Below are positions 1 through 10,985 of a DNA stretch of 64,000 nucleotides, one piece after another. Numbering within the stretch: position 1 is the first letter of the stretch; every line of letters begins with the position of its first letter. The notes under the pieces are model-generated. The model saw nothing but the letters and a program-made list of their open reading frames with translations, did no database searches and was not told the origin of the DNA. Source of the stretch: Ectobius pallidus (lineage: Eukaryota; Arthropoda; Insecta; Blattodea; Ectobiidae); assembly GCA_964059195.1 (NCBI GenBank), contig CAXKWD010000005.1:137531686-137595685 (forward strand), written 5' to 3'. Made by a program: the position numbers and the translations under genes.

Positions 1-1297
1 TCAATGGACGGAGGAAGACGAACTCTAAAATAGGACCCAGTTTAATGCTTTGTTGTATCTTTCGCAAACTTATTTATTCTTTACCGAAATACATCCAATT
101 TCCGTGTTGTTATAGTGCAGATTTATTCCTTAAGGTTATTATGTGCTGACCTCAATGTACTCTTTTCCTTGATTGATTATATATTTTGACCGAAATACTT
201 TCTCTTTCTCCAAGTAAGTTAAAATATCTATCATTTAAATATTATGTTCGTAATTTATATTTATTGAAGTTTACATTTTTCTGCAATTATATTAAAAAAT
301 ATATACCATCGCGTTCAATTAACATGAAAACTTTGTTGAAGGTGTAATAGAGTTTTAGAGTTATGCATGCTTAAAGTTGTTAAAAAAGAAGAACTTAATG
401 GCAGAGCCGGGACGAGTTCCTTGTTAGTCAGTATACAGCATTAAGTATAATTGAGCTGCTCAGGCAGACTGATGTGGGCATGATTTCATTCAGCCCATTA
501 ATCTATATAAACTGGTAATGTGCCGCAATTAATCTTCCTCTTCACTCGCATCAAGCAAGGGTATTCAACTCTGTGATGTTTGCAGATAGGATATTGAAGA
601 TTCGGGCTTACGACTGCTTGTTTGCTTGTTTCGGATTACTGGTCGTCATTTAATGAGCATTTCCACTATAAATCGCTAGACTCTGAAATTATTTAACGAG
701 CATTGAAACAAAACGATTTCAATTACTGAAATTTTGGAAGTTTCCAACTAATGATATTAAAGGAGACAGGAGTTGAAAGGAGTACGAGCATATTCTTTAG
801 GCTATAGATCAATCGAAATATCCGATGCGATTTTGATAAAGAAGTAATAGTTTAGCTAAAAATATTATTATTTGTGATTGAGGTTTAAATCCTTATGTTC
901 ATATTGCTGGGTATTGAAACATCTCAGAGACAGGATATCAGAACAAAGAACAAAATACTTATCAAAACATTTCTTTATAATTTCTTCGCAAAGTTAATTG
1001 TGAACAGTTTCATTAAAACCTGATAAATTACGAAGTTACTGCGATGGAACCTCTGCTTAGTCGAGTAATTTCAATGTACAATTCAGATATTTCAGTTGAA
1101 ACTGTGATATTCAAATATATTTTGTTTTATTAGGCACAACATCTTCATACCATACTGATTTAGAACTTTCATTTATGTTTGTGAATTATTAAAATGTCTA
1201 TCAAGACTGTTTTATACGACTACACTAGGTATCGGAACTACTTTAATGAAAGCTATTTCGTGAAATTAATTGAACTCATTTCATTCGAAAAAAAATT
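1..1297. other. AT-rich DNA, nothing recognised
   Basis: No open frame of note, no tRNA-like promoter boxes and no repeat that I could match elsewhere in the window. Confidence 0.5.
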
Positions 1298-1761
1298 CCA
1301 GTGAAACCGCAGTTTCACCTTATTTTTGATGTTCAAGTAGTTAAAATCCCACAAACACGTTTGGATCGCATATAACTCAGGAATTTTACAACGTACACCA
1401 CTCCTTTACTTTATTTCCAAAATGTGAACGAGCTGATCCTGTATATAACCTCGAAACTCACTAGTCCCTATAGTTTCGCGAAAATTTGGAACCAGCCGAA
1501 ACTACTCAGTGTCGAAATTCACTTTCGTCAGTTCATCTATAAGTTTCATAACTAAGATTCACATCTGTTTTATACTTGAATGGACATGAGCGAGGTGTAG
1601 TGGCGACACTGAATTATGACACTAAACAGTTTCGGCTGATTCCAACCAATGTTGTAAAATGAAGTGAGGAAGAGAGGACATTGCGAAATTTCTGGATTTA
1701 TTTGAGGTCCAAACGTGTTTATGGAATTTCAACCTGTTGAACTTCAGTGCGGCTGCACTGG
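1298..1761. mobile_element. Foldback / long-TIR non-autonomous element, about 464 bp
   Basis: The two halves are inverted copies of each other. The outer ends pair as CCAGTGAAACCGCA (left) and CCAGTGCAGCCGCA (right, reverse complement). Further in, AAACACGTTTGGA at 1,353-1,365 pairs with its reverse complement at 1,708-1,720. GGAACCAGCCGAAACT near 1,488 pairs with GGAATCAGCCGAAACT, reversed, near 1,630-1,645. Each end also has its own small hairpin: GTGAAAC-CGCA-GTTTCAC at 1,301-1,318 and CAGTGC-GGCT-GCACTG at 1,745-1,760. The left arm holds extra sequence, so the arms have diverged. A CAGTG start recalls hAT termini, but no 8-bp target-site duplication is visible, so the class stays open. 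Confidence 0.65.
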
Positions 1762-2005
1762 TAGAGTTTTCGGGACTTTCCCCCTAGTAGCCCGTTTGTG
1801 TAAGTTTGGGGCACCTAGGAGGCATATCTCTCAATGGGATAATAGTGGCCAGGAGGTGGTCCTTAAATCTAAACCCACAACGCTCACTCCTGAATCCGGG
1901 AAGGAAACACATCATTATTGAAAATCCCCAACCCGGCCGTGAATTGAACCCAGACCGTCGAAGTAGAAGACAAGCGTGTAGCGACTTGACCACGATGCGG
2001 ACTCT
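1762..2005 (-). mobile_element. tRNA-derived SINE (family S7)
   Basis: On the minus strand the head runs GCATCGTGGTCAAGTCGCTA (box A-like) to GGTCTGGGTTCAATTCACGG (box B-like, GGTTCAATTC, around 1,941-1,952). A non-tRNA body runs on toward 1,762. The spacing of the two boxes fits an RNA polymerase III internal promoter. The element abuts the foldback element. Open frames of 67-69 codons over it are by-products of the SINE. Confidence 0.65.
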
Positions 2006-2539
2006 ATAAAAATGTTATCCAACAATAATAGTAACTTTGTAATAGCTATAATTGGGTTTGTGCCAACAACCTATTTGACAGTTCTTGTCAGACTTGAAAC
2101 GACTGAATTTTGTTTTTCCTAAGGGCATTCCAAAATACGTAGGGGTTTACTGTCCATACAGAATTAAAATATATTTTTAAGTTTTGGATTAAACGGCATG
2201 AATTATGAGGGAGGTAATAGATGGGCCACAATTTATATTTACATAAAACAGTCAACAAACTGAATCTGTTTGATCCTCCGGTATGATTACTTTCATATTT
2301 GTCTTTGTATAGATGGGATTATTTGATGTTTTACGTTTATTTATATACATTTTACTTTTCAATTTCGATACTAAAACATAACTTGAAATATATAATTTTG
2401 CTTTAAACAGTAAACACAGTAGCCTATAACTTTAACTGGAAATACAATACAGTAGTCTATATTGAAATTTGCTTACAGAAAGTAATTCTTTTTACAGGCA
2501 GTGACAACAATAAAGCATACTGTGTTCATTGGTAAATTT
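2006..2539. other. AT-rich DNA, nothing recognised
   Basis: No feature seen. Confidence 0.5.
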
Positions 2540-3115
2540 CTGACCATAATCATGGGGAATAATATTTCCTCATTTCGCATAGAATAAGTGACCGTATTGC
2601 AGGATTGCATATTCAGTTGTTATAGCACCATGCAGAGGTATATTGTTCGCCAAATAGGACACTTTAACCTGGGTTGTGCAAATGATAACTCCCTTATAAC
2701 CATCCTTCTGATTATTTATGTTGAAAAATATTTCAAATAACAGTTTTAGCTCTTACAAATAAGCACGTCGTTTGCAAAATTTAAAAGAAAGCGTTAGAAC
2801 AATTTTTTTTCGAGAAAATTAAGAAAAATGACATACTCTTCATGTATAATGGCAGTAAAAGTGAGATCAAGTCGTCACCAAACTCGTGTCCCATCCCAAA
2901 AAGATATCTAATTGAAATACAAAATTTTTCTTTTCAACAAATTTTCTTTTTAGAGCTATGCTACTCACAGACACATAAACATGTCTGAAAATTTAATTTT
3001 TAGAATCAGGGAGTGTCAAAAGTGTCCTAATTCTGAAAACTCGGCACCAAATTTTGGGATCGTAAACATACGTCCTCTACCTTCAGTAGGCCTACCTATG
3101 GTATGTATACGGAAA
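2540..3115 (+). repeat. Interspersed repeat R-B, longest copy
   Basis: The stretch with CATATTCAGTTGTT, ATTTCAAATAACAGTTTTAG and TCGAGAAAATTAAGAAAAA matches 24,830-25,040 at many points. Its second part (GTCGTCACCAAACTCGTGTC) matches 13,365-13,400. The 3' part (CGGCACCAAATTTTGGGATC, then CCTCTACCTTCAGTAGG) matches 23,830-23,900 and 27,835-27,905. No coding capacity is visible. It may be the untranslated part of a LINE or a non-autonomous element. Confidence 0.55.
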
Positions 3116-3289
3116 ATAATAAATTTGTGGTAGGCATAAAATATAAGATCAATTGAGGAACTGAATGAAAAATGATGTTTTAAAAGAGTAGTTCTTAGTC
3201 ATTTGCAATTGAAATGTTTCATCCTTTGAGAGATGAATTTATATATCACTATTTGCCTTACATAAATACATTATTTATTTATCATTCTT

Positions 3290-4261
3290 CTCCTAATTAG
3301 GGGTTACCCATGGGACAGAGTATAGAAGAAACAGAAACGATAACAATTTAACAAAAGAAAATAAATAAAAATTATATGAAACTAGTCAAAATAAATATTG
3401 TCTTTTTGCCTTATGAAATATTACAGCGTTAGTAATTAAAATATATGTAACGGTGAGAATATTACTTTCTTTAAAAATATTTCTAACCGAATCCCTTGGT
3501 TTCATATTAATTATATTTCTCAGAACTTTTATTTTATATAAAGACTCTAAGTACAAAAAATGGAACTGCCCCAAATTAAAACGTTATAAGACAAACCTGA
3601 TTGAACTATAACGTAATATAAAGTAAGAAAATTCTTAATATCAGGACAATTTTTAAATATCTAATAGCAAAACAAGCTCTATTTAATATATTGCACCTGG
3701 TCAATATGGTGTTTCCGATTTAAATTGCAGTCTGGAACAATACCCAAGAATTTGGTAGTAGCCAACTGTTTTAATTAGTTAAATTAGTTTAAAGAATTCA
3801 TGTAAAATAGTTGTATTACTAAACTATAAGCATACTGTTTTATCGACATTTACAATGAAATTACTAGGCGAGCACCAAGATGTAAAGTTGTTCACTACTT
3901 TGGTTACTCTAGCATCCAAGGAATACAGTAAGTCATTAGCACAAACGACCACAGATCTAACGTCAGCTTGCAAAGTGAGGCAGTCCACATCAACATGATG
4001 ATCCAAATTATTAACATATAAATGGTAGTGGGCCCAGGAGAGATCCATGGGGAACGCCATAACCCACTGAAAATTTACTGAATAAGTTTTTTCTAAGTTT
4101 AAAAAATAAATTATCAAGATTTTTACAAATGATAAGAATAGGCCTAAATCATTGACTAAACTCCTAACACGTAATTGGTCTAATTTCCATATGATGCATT
4201 TATCAGTTAGTGGCAGGAAAAAAGTTAACGAATTCATTTTTACTTTCTCTACCTGTACCAT
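3290..4261 (-). pseudogene. Decayed Jockey-like non-LTR retrotransposon reverse transcriptase (C-terminal half)
   Basis: An ancestral reverse transcriptase would copy LINE RNA at a nicked chromosomal target. On the minus strand, 3,824-4,261 is open for 145 codons. Its second half reads like the palm region: VVCANDLLYS stands where YADD-type motifs lie, followed by FIVNVDKT, which matches the usual N-x-x-K-T. Downstream in other frames come TTKFLGIVPDCNLNRKHHID (about 3,690-3,760; family pattern F-L-G-I-x-x-D-x-x-L-x-W-x-x-H-I) and MKPRDSVRNIFKESNILT (inside 3,386-3,574), a well-known Jockey-type thumb motif. Frameshifts and stops separate the pieces and the first catalytic aspartate is replaced. 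The N-terminal endonuclease and ORF1 are missing. It is certainly a relic; Jockey versus a related clade is less sure. Confidence 0.8.
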
Positions 4262-6879
4262 AGGTACTGTAGGTATATAAAGTATTATGTTCTACCCTGA
4301 AATCCACTAAAGCGTTTTCAGCATAGATACACCTTTTGAGGAGCTCTAATTCTAAGAGTACAATTTTTGAGAAATGTGTCTATGTGGGCCTGTGAACCAG
4401 CCTGGCTCGAGAAGGAAAAATCATATCCAAACGAAATGTTAGTCTAGAAATGTTATTCTAGCCTAATGTCTTATATAAGCAAACATTTTACATGGTTCTC
4501 CTAAAACAAATTATTATTTCAAGGAGACTGTTATTTTTGAGAGGTTGGGAGACGCTGATCTAGACTAGAACATTACTATATTTATTAATATTGTTATTAT
4601 ACGCTATGTTCTTAGCTTCTCTTCTTAGTAACGGAAGGACTGATGTGGCTTAAACCACAGTTCATTTTAGGACTTTCCTATACCTAATCTACCACATATA
4701 TTCATTTTAAAGCTTTGGTTCCATCACAGAATAGGCTGGCAAACTCTTTAACTACTCCTCGCGGAATTTCCTCCTTAAATCTAACCAATAAATCGGCTAT
4801 GCTAATGACATTGGTAATTACATTCCACCCTCTTCTTAACTTAAAGCAGATTAGTAATTTATATCAACTCTTTAGATAGTGTATTAGCTCTGTTATCGTC
4901 TCATCATAGCATACAGTCCAAACAGACCTTCTCAGCCTTACTCCATATCACAGTTCTTTCCCCCTCCTCTAACAGTGTACTTTATTCCTACATTTCATTC
5001 AAATTAGCATCGTTTACTGAGGTAAGTTAATCAGCGAGATTATAGTAGAAAGGGTTTTCTGGGGAAGGTTGCGAAGAAGAGAGTGTGCGGGTTTAGTATG
5101 AGGGTGGAGGGGGCAGAAATAACGACAATTGCCACTTGAAATTGCTCTCTCTTCTCTCTTTCTCTCTGTCTCTCTCACACACTCTCTCTTCTAAAACAGG
5201 CAAGCCACAATACAAATTAATCCTGTCTGTGCAACGTTATCTAGTTTAGGAATGAGGACTGTAACCGGTTAACGTACATTTGCGCTCAAGAATCTCGATT
5301 TCTTGTTAAGATTTCTCAATAAGAATGAGAAGAAACTGTGCCGCCGCAAATCCTCACATATAAAAACTCTTGCTCCAGAATCCCATTTCCTGGATTAGAT
5401 ACTATCTCAAGAACGAGATGAAGGTCCGTTACGTGTAATATCTAGTAAAGCTCAGAATAAATAGAAGTATAAACCCCAAAGCTTTAAAATTTCACAATGT
5501 CTTGCAAAACTTCGTAATGAACCTGGACAGGGTTTCAAATTGATGAGAGTCATAGAGATGAAACTAAAAGAGTCCATTAACTGTTATTATGATCTTACTT
5601 TAGAGTTATTTTGGGTGCCACTCTTTTTCCAAGAACTGCCTTTACCTGCTGCCACCCTAATCCTCTTCGACCTTTCAATCAGTGAATAGAGTGATAATTA
5701 GGTGTATTCGCACTTATCTTTAATCCAGTACATTGTTGTCAAATATATACCACAGCTCGTTTACTTCACTTAAGAAGTAGTGATTGACAGTGGCAACACT
5801 GGGGAAATCCACGCGACTAGAAGAGCACCTGTTCTTTGTCGGTGTTGATGTCGGTGGAGATTTCCGGATTAGGGAACAATTCTATTACATTCTTTTGTAA
5901 ATAGACGATGGTTTGCGACAAGGTCTTCTTAAAATGGCAACAACAGTATTACACAGCTCAGTACAAGACGTAATAAAACTAGTACTTTAGTAGAGCCCAA
6001 ATGTTTTACTTCTACTGGTCATATAGCTCTAGTTTCAGTTGTCGGTATAATTCTAAAATCAAATTACATCTAAGTTAAACCCCATATAGTTATGGAGTTT
6101 TCAAAACTATAGTTTAAAAAATAATATAAACTATTAATTTTCATACCTTTTAAATTAGTTTTTGTTGCCACTTGGTCTGCTCCGTCTTTCTGGTACTATT
6201 ATCATGATAATCATTACTTATTCGAGCTATATATTCTCTAACCTTTTCGAAAGTGTTTATTTTTTTAATTTGAACATGACCTTACCTTCAGACATATTCG
6301 TATTTTCAGTGCTAACATGGTACCATTAGCCGAAAGATATGGCCTACACCTGTTGTCTTACTTATTTCAGTTATCCTGTATAATTTGTGTAAATTGTAAA
6401 TCCTATTTTCTATATATGTTGTTTCTTTTACAAAAGCGATATTAGGCCTACACTATTTCTTTCCTGGAATTTTTTAAAAGTACCGGTATCTCCACGCAAT
6501 GTGAATTTTAAATGATACTTTTTCTAGTTATGAACCGGCCAAGTACCCAGAACCAATAAAAGTAGAAAGAAAAAATTATCTTCTCTGTATCTTATCATCT
6601 TACAGAAATTATACTCCGAAAGGTAAGATTGTAGCTTAAGTATGAGAGGGTGCTTACATCTTGGGAGCCGAGTTCGCCATCCCTGAACTAGCATAGAGGA
6701 AGAATGGTGATCTTGAAATCAGGTGGTACTTCTGCCGAAGGACCTTATGTGAATGTGGGGTTCATTTAGGGGAAGGTAGGTTTTACTTTCCTTTTAAATA
6801 AACATGCTGAGTGGCTTTATGCCTGGATAAAACCCATCCGTCCGTTATAATAATAAGCGTACCTAAATTAGTCATCGTC
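4262..6879. other. Unique DNA, no gene recognised
   Basis: It contains a CT-rich tract at 5,144-5,190 and moderately GC-richer single-copy sequence at 5,040-5,700. No exon, RNA gene or known transposon end was seen. Confidence 0.5.
5144..5190. repeat. Imperfect (CT)n tract
   Basis: CTCTCTCTTCTCTCTTTCTC-type sequence broken by a short CACACA stretch. Confidence 0.8.
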
Positions 6880-7004
6880 GGCCAAGGTGGTGTAGAGGTA
6901 GCATGCCAGTCTGTAGATCAGAGGGTTGCGGCTTCAATTACGGTCGCGGTCGATGGATTTTAAGGACTTAAACTTCTTGAATTTGTAAAAGGGCAGATCT
7001 CTTG
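6880..7004 (+). mobile_element. tRNA-derived SINE (family S2), 5' part
   Basis: GGCCAAGGTGGTGTAGAGGT serves as the box A region and a degenerate box B lies in GGTTGCGGCTTCAATTACGG, followed by TCGCGGTCGATGGATTTT. The same layout and body start occur on the minus strand at 27,235-27,548, where box B is intact (GGTTCAAATCC). It is joined directly to repeat R-D. Confidence 0.7.
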
Positions 7005-7158
7005 AAACTGAAAATACTATGGATGGCAATGTTGTCTTTACGTTTGTTGTAATCGGATAATGTAGAACAAGAATGAAACCAATAGATGGCGAAAACATCT
7101 AAAAATCGACAATTTGCACCCTGACAGTTGTTTTCTACTGTTACGCGGAAATGTGTTT
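7005..7158 (-). repeat. Interspersed repeat R-D, copy 1
   Basis: Its reverse complement carries TTTCCGCGTAACAGTAGAAA, AACTGTCAGGGTGCAAATTG and CGCCATCTATTGGTTT. The same blocks, in order, lie on the plus strand at 40,676-40,838. No open frame. Class unknown. Confidence 0.65.
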
Positions 7159-8290
7159 ATCGAATTATGGTCGGTTTAAGATAAAACTTAATTTCCATTA
7201 AGTTATAAAATAAGTATCTTGTAGGCCTAATAGATTATTTTTATTATATAAGATTCGTCAATTAATATATTAAAACATTGTTATATTATTCTGGCATTAG
7301 AGCATTGCGGTGATACGCCTAACTACACTAACACCAAGTCGAGAAGTAACCGACAAACTGCGGGGAATGTGGTAAACACACGCAAGGGGATGTACGCATG
7401 TAATCGCTAAGTTGTTTTGCCTTGCAACCCTTCTCTCGATGATACAAGAAGAACGAGAAAGAGAGAAGATACCATCACCGTCGCTTTAAGTTATTCCCAA
7501 GGTGCATTGCAGAAACTCAGAAATCGCGGCGAATCCCTACTGTAAAGGGATTACATTGTTGTAGGATTTTCTCTGTGTAGCTGCAGCGTTTCTCAGACAA
7601 ATCCAATTTGCCTTCGGATTTGGTGGAGGATAAAAGGGTGGTGGGGGTGGGAGAAATTTGGTAAGTCGTGGCGCCAAGACTCTCACACCATATCGTTTCT
7701 TCTCCCGGTCGTTGAATTCTGGTTGTTCACTTTTCAGCCCAGAAGCGGTACAGGAAGGTGAAGTACATTAGGTAGTGTTCCCTCCCCACGCTCTGAGAAG
7801 ATGAGATCTCTACCTAAGTTAACTGTTGCTAGTTTAGGAGAACACAAGTGCCCTCCAGCTGAAAGCATCTGTTTGTGCTGCTTGACCCGAACGCGAATCT
7901 CATGAGGAGATGTTGTTATTGTTGGTATTACTGGAAAGTTGTGTAGATCAGAGTAAACTTCAAGATACGACGTTCTTTGCGCTGAGTTATATTTACCGTT
8001 TTTTTAAAATTCCGAATCTCATGAATGCAGGCAATAAGCCTATTAAGATAAAGACTTAGATTTAATTTTTAATTAATTCCACTCGAGGGAATGTTTATAA
8101 TTCTTCCTTTTATTTAAATTTCTTTGCCATAAGAGAGCTCGAATGTATGTATTAAATGCCATACAGAAAATAAAATAAAAATATATTACTAAATTTGATA
8201 TTCCTTCAGAACGCTTTTAATATATTGCAATGTATCACTAGGTGCATCTTAAACTTCTCAAAGAGGAATCGTCTTCAGTTGGTTGGTATA
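7159..8290. other. Unique, partly GC-richer DNA
   Basis: Roughly 7,290-7,900 has higher GC than its surroundings and no match to the repeat families in this window. A small inverted repeat TCCCTACTGTAAAGGGA lies at about 7,532-7,550. No exon or promoter could be assigned. Confidence 0.4.
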
Positions 8291-8294
8291 TGGT

Positions 8295-8521
8295 TTTTTT
8301 TTAACGACGGAGATGTACTGCTCTTAGGCCTTTGACCGTCGCCGGTGTGCCGAAATTTTGTCCCGCAGGAGTTCTTTTCATGCCAGTAAATCTACTCTAC
8401 TGACATGGGCCTGTCACATTTATGCACACATAAATGCCATCATCCTGGGCCGGGATCGAATCGCAACCTTGGGCACAGAAAGCCAGAGCGATACTAACTG
8501 CGATAACCAGGCCGACTCTTC
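8295..8521 (-). mobile_element. tRNA-derived SINE (family S4) with 3' tail module
   Basis: The minus strand has a head with GGCCTGGTTATCGCAGTTAG and box B in GATTCGATCCCGGCCCAG, then GATGGCATTTATG. These are shared with 32,735-32,850. The 3' part (GGCATGAAAAGAACTCC, TGCGGGACAAAATTTCGGCA, then CCGTCGTTAAAAAAAAACC at the end) resembles the tails of the S2 copy at 27 kb and the S3 copy at 53.8 kb, which have different heads. Confidence 0.75.
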
Positions 8522-8775
8522 TTCGGTTGTCAGTCAAAATAGTTTTATCATGAGAACATCGTTTCAATGTCACATCATGTCTAAAGTTCAGGGCAGAAAA
8601 GGATGGGAGGGAGGGGCCGAGGAAGTAATCTTTTTATAATTACGTATTGTATAATTATTTATTATTATTGTCATTTTTGTTCTATTATTAATGCAATTTT
8701 TCTTGTTAATATTGTCGTTTTTCTTCATCTTTGTACAGCTTTATTATATGGTATCGTATTATATTGTATTGTACT

Positions 8776-9230
8776 AGCAGGTGCCCGCGGCTTCGCCCAC
8801 GATAATTAATTGAAAAATTAAAAATTAAGTGTATAATAATGATTGTAGCATTATATTTATTAACACTTGCACGCGAATCATTCATAAACTAAACCATTAA
8901 TAATTAATGAAACAGCTAAAATTCCGGCTTTAGAGTACATTCCACGATTAGAAAGCGCCGCCTGGGAAAACGATCTCAGATTCGATTATGCAGTTCCAAA
9001 GCTAACTGTGAACACATAATACGTATTGTTTTTCAACTGTTTGTTGACAGATTAATATGATGTGAATTTTATTTGATAAATTCAGTGTAATTTTCAGAAA
9101 TTTTATAATTTTTTAAGGGAAGGAATGGTTTGTTTGGATTTTTATTGTCCGCGATACTTCCTTGGTTAAACTATCAATATTATTATAGCTGGTGCCCGCG
9201 GCTTCGCCCGCCATTATTAATCCAAGATTC
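8776..9230 (+). repeat. Interspersed repeat R-C, 5' module (one copy plus a second start)
   Basis: AGCAGGTGCCCGCGGCTTCG begins at about 8,777. It is followed by AACACTTGCACGCGAATCAT, AATTAATGAAACAGCTAAAA and TTCCACGATTAGAAA, all shared with 24,242-24,445 and 36,596-36,800. A second TGGTGCCCGCGGCTTCGCCC starts at about 9,191 and diverges soon after. GCCCGCGGCTTCGCCCGC-type starts are common in arthropod dispersed repeats. I do not assign a class. Confidence 0.6.
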
Positions 9231-9640
9231 AGGATTTTTAAGAAATTTACACTGACAGTTTATTAAAAATGTTTGTGGTTCAGAGCTATGAAAATTGTAA
9301 GTAAAAATAAAATTAGAATATTTGTCCATTGTGTTCATTTCACTTAGGCCTTATATAATAAAGAAACGGTTTTTCTAATTTTGTAATCTTCGTGAAAGTT
9401 TAGACTGCAAGAGACGAACATCGCCGAGTATACCCGATGTCTCACGAAGTGGGCGAGCGAGTGAGCATGCTATTTAGGGCAGTTGAATTGTATAAGAGTA
9501 GATTATTAATATCACATTTCCCTTTCTTTGTCTTGTTCATAGTAAAAGCACGACAAGCCATAGGCCTATAGACCTGTGCGCTGGATTTATTCTATTGAAA
9601 ATGTATTTAATATGCATGTAAGAATAAAGATGTACCTTAC

Positions 9641-9760
9641 CATACCAACACGGTATGGGGACATATTTGAAGAGAGTCATTTCTCTGCAATATGATCGTG
9701 GGTAGTCTTCATCAGAAACAGCTTCATCACAGTTTAAAATGTCACTGATTTTGCAAGTGG
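9641..9760 (-). CDS. Candidate internal coding exon, 120 bp, phase 1-1
   Basis: On the minus strand an acceptor (TTTGGGATTTTCAG) precedes 9,760 and a consensus donor (TATG|GTAAGG) follows 9,641. The 120 bp between them is open in the only stop-free frame and gives 39 complete codons. These include four cysteines, an acidic stretch (SDEDY) and ends near IPCWYG. Entering and leaving in phase 1 is typical of modular extracellular exons, but the protein is not one I recognise. No partner exon was found nearby, and nearby sequence is repeat-rich. It could be a chance open frame between chance splice sites. Confidence 0.35.
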
Positions 9761-9764
9761 CTGA

Positions 9765-10800
9765 AAATCCCAAATGAACACTTAAAAGAAATCAACCGTT
9801 TAAGGTTTCCGAGTAGGCCTCCTACATCGTGTCCGCAAGATCCCGAAAATATGCATAATATGACGAAAGCTGTGGAAATTATATAAATATGCAAATATGT
9901 GACATAAAATATATTTAAAAGTAATTATAAGCGTGCAATTCTTGTTTAAATCAATGCTATGACTGAAATGAAAGCCAAGGGGAAAAAAAGACATGACATA
10001 AATATCCGAACCATAAATATAATCAATCTGTTTAAAATGGCCACCAGAGAGGAAGGAACCAAAAGAACGAATGAGCAGGCCGAGCTGAGTGGCTGATAAA
10101 GAAATTTGATTTGCCCCCTCGAAAACTTTACCATGCATTTATTAGAGCCTGCTATTCATTATGTTTCTACGATGATATTCTTTATTATAGACCTACATAT
10201 CTAACTGTTTGACCACGATTCACAGGCTCAGTTAAACGTTACATTTTCAGTCTGATTCATTTATATACATAGTGCATTATAATGTCTGTGTTCCCTACAA
10301 GTATTATATAGGCTACTTTATGAAAAAGAACTTTTTGAAGTTATTTGTTTTATTGATTCATGTAAAGTACAAGTTTTGTGATTGGATTGTCATATGCCTA
10401 TTGTAACTACAGATTACAACCCCAGGCTTTTATCGTTAAATTTGTTTAAGAAATAACTTTCTTTGTATAGAAGTTTATAAGTTTGACTTGAGATGAAGGG
10501 AGAAACCCATACCTTTATAACAAACAAACTTCAGAACAAATCACTGGAGTTTTTGTTTGAGTGATGAGGGGTAGATGATCACTGTGTTTCATATTGTTTT
10601 AGAGACACAAGATCTTTTCTATTTTGTTAAGAGATGCTCTCGTGTATTAATTTTGAAATTTATCTTCTCTAAATGGAGAAATTGCCATTGTCTGCCATTT
10701 CCTAACGTCGGTCCCAAAAACGGTCTTCTGTTCATTTCCCTGGAATATAAGACGAAGGTTATGTGCGGTTGGAAATAGTTCTACGGGGTATCTTCTAGAC
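9765..10800. other. AT-rich DNA, nothing recognised
   Basis: A minus-strand open frame of 112 codons (9,800-10,138) has no recognisable domain and no splice context that I trust. Confidence 0.45.
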
Positions 10801-10802
10801 AA

Positions 10803-10985
10803 AATGCATGGCCTAGTGGTTATCGTTGCTGCCTATGGATTTGCTGGTCTGGGTTCGATCCCAGTTTTGTCCTAGCATTTTGATGGTGTAAGGAGGTCTA
10901 GAACAAGGTGCAATGAACCTCGTGGTACTTGATAAATAGGTATCAGTACTTGATAAATAAGTAGCGGTCTTAGGTTTAGATTTAG
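10803..10985 (+). mobile_element. tRNA-derived SINE (family S1)
   Basis: Box A lies in ATGGCCTAGTGGTTATCGTT and box B is GGTTCGATCCC at about 10,852. The body block TAAGGAGGTCTAGAACAAGG and the later GTAGCGG match the minus-strand copy at 21,286-21,583. A 21-22-bp unit (GTACTTGATAAATA...) is duplicated in tandem at about 10,926-10,965. Confidence 0.75.
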
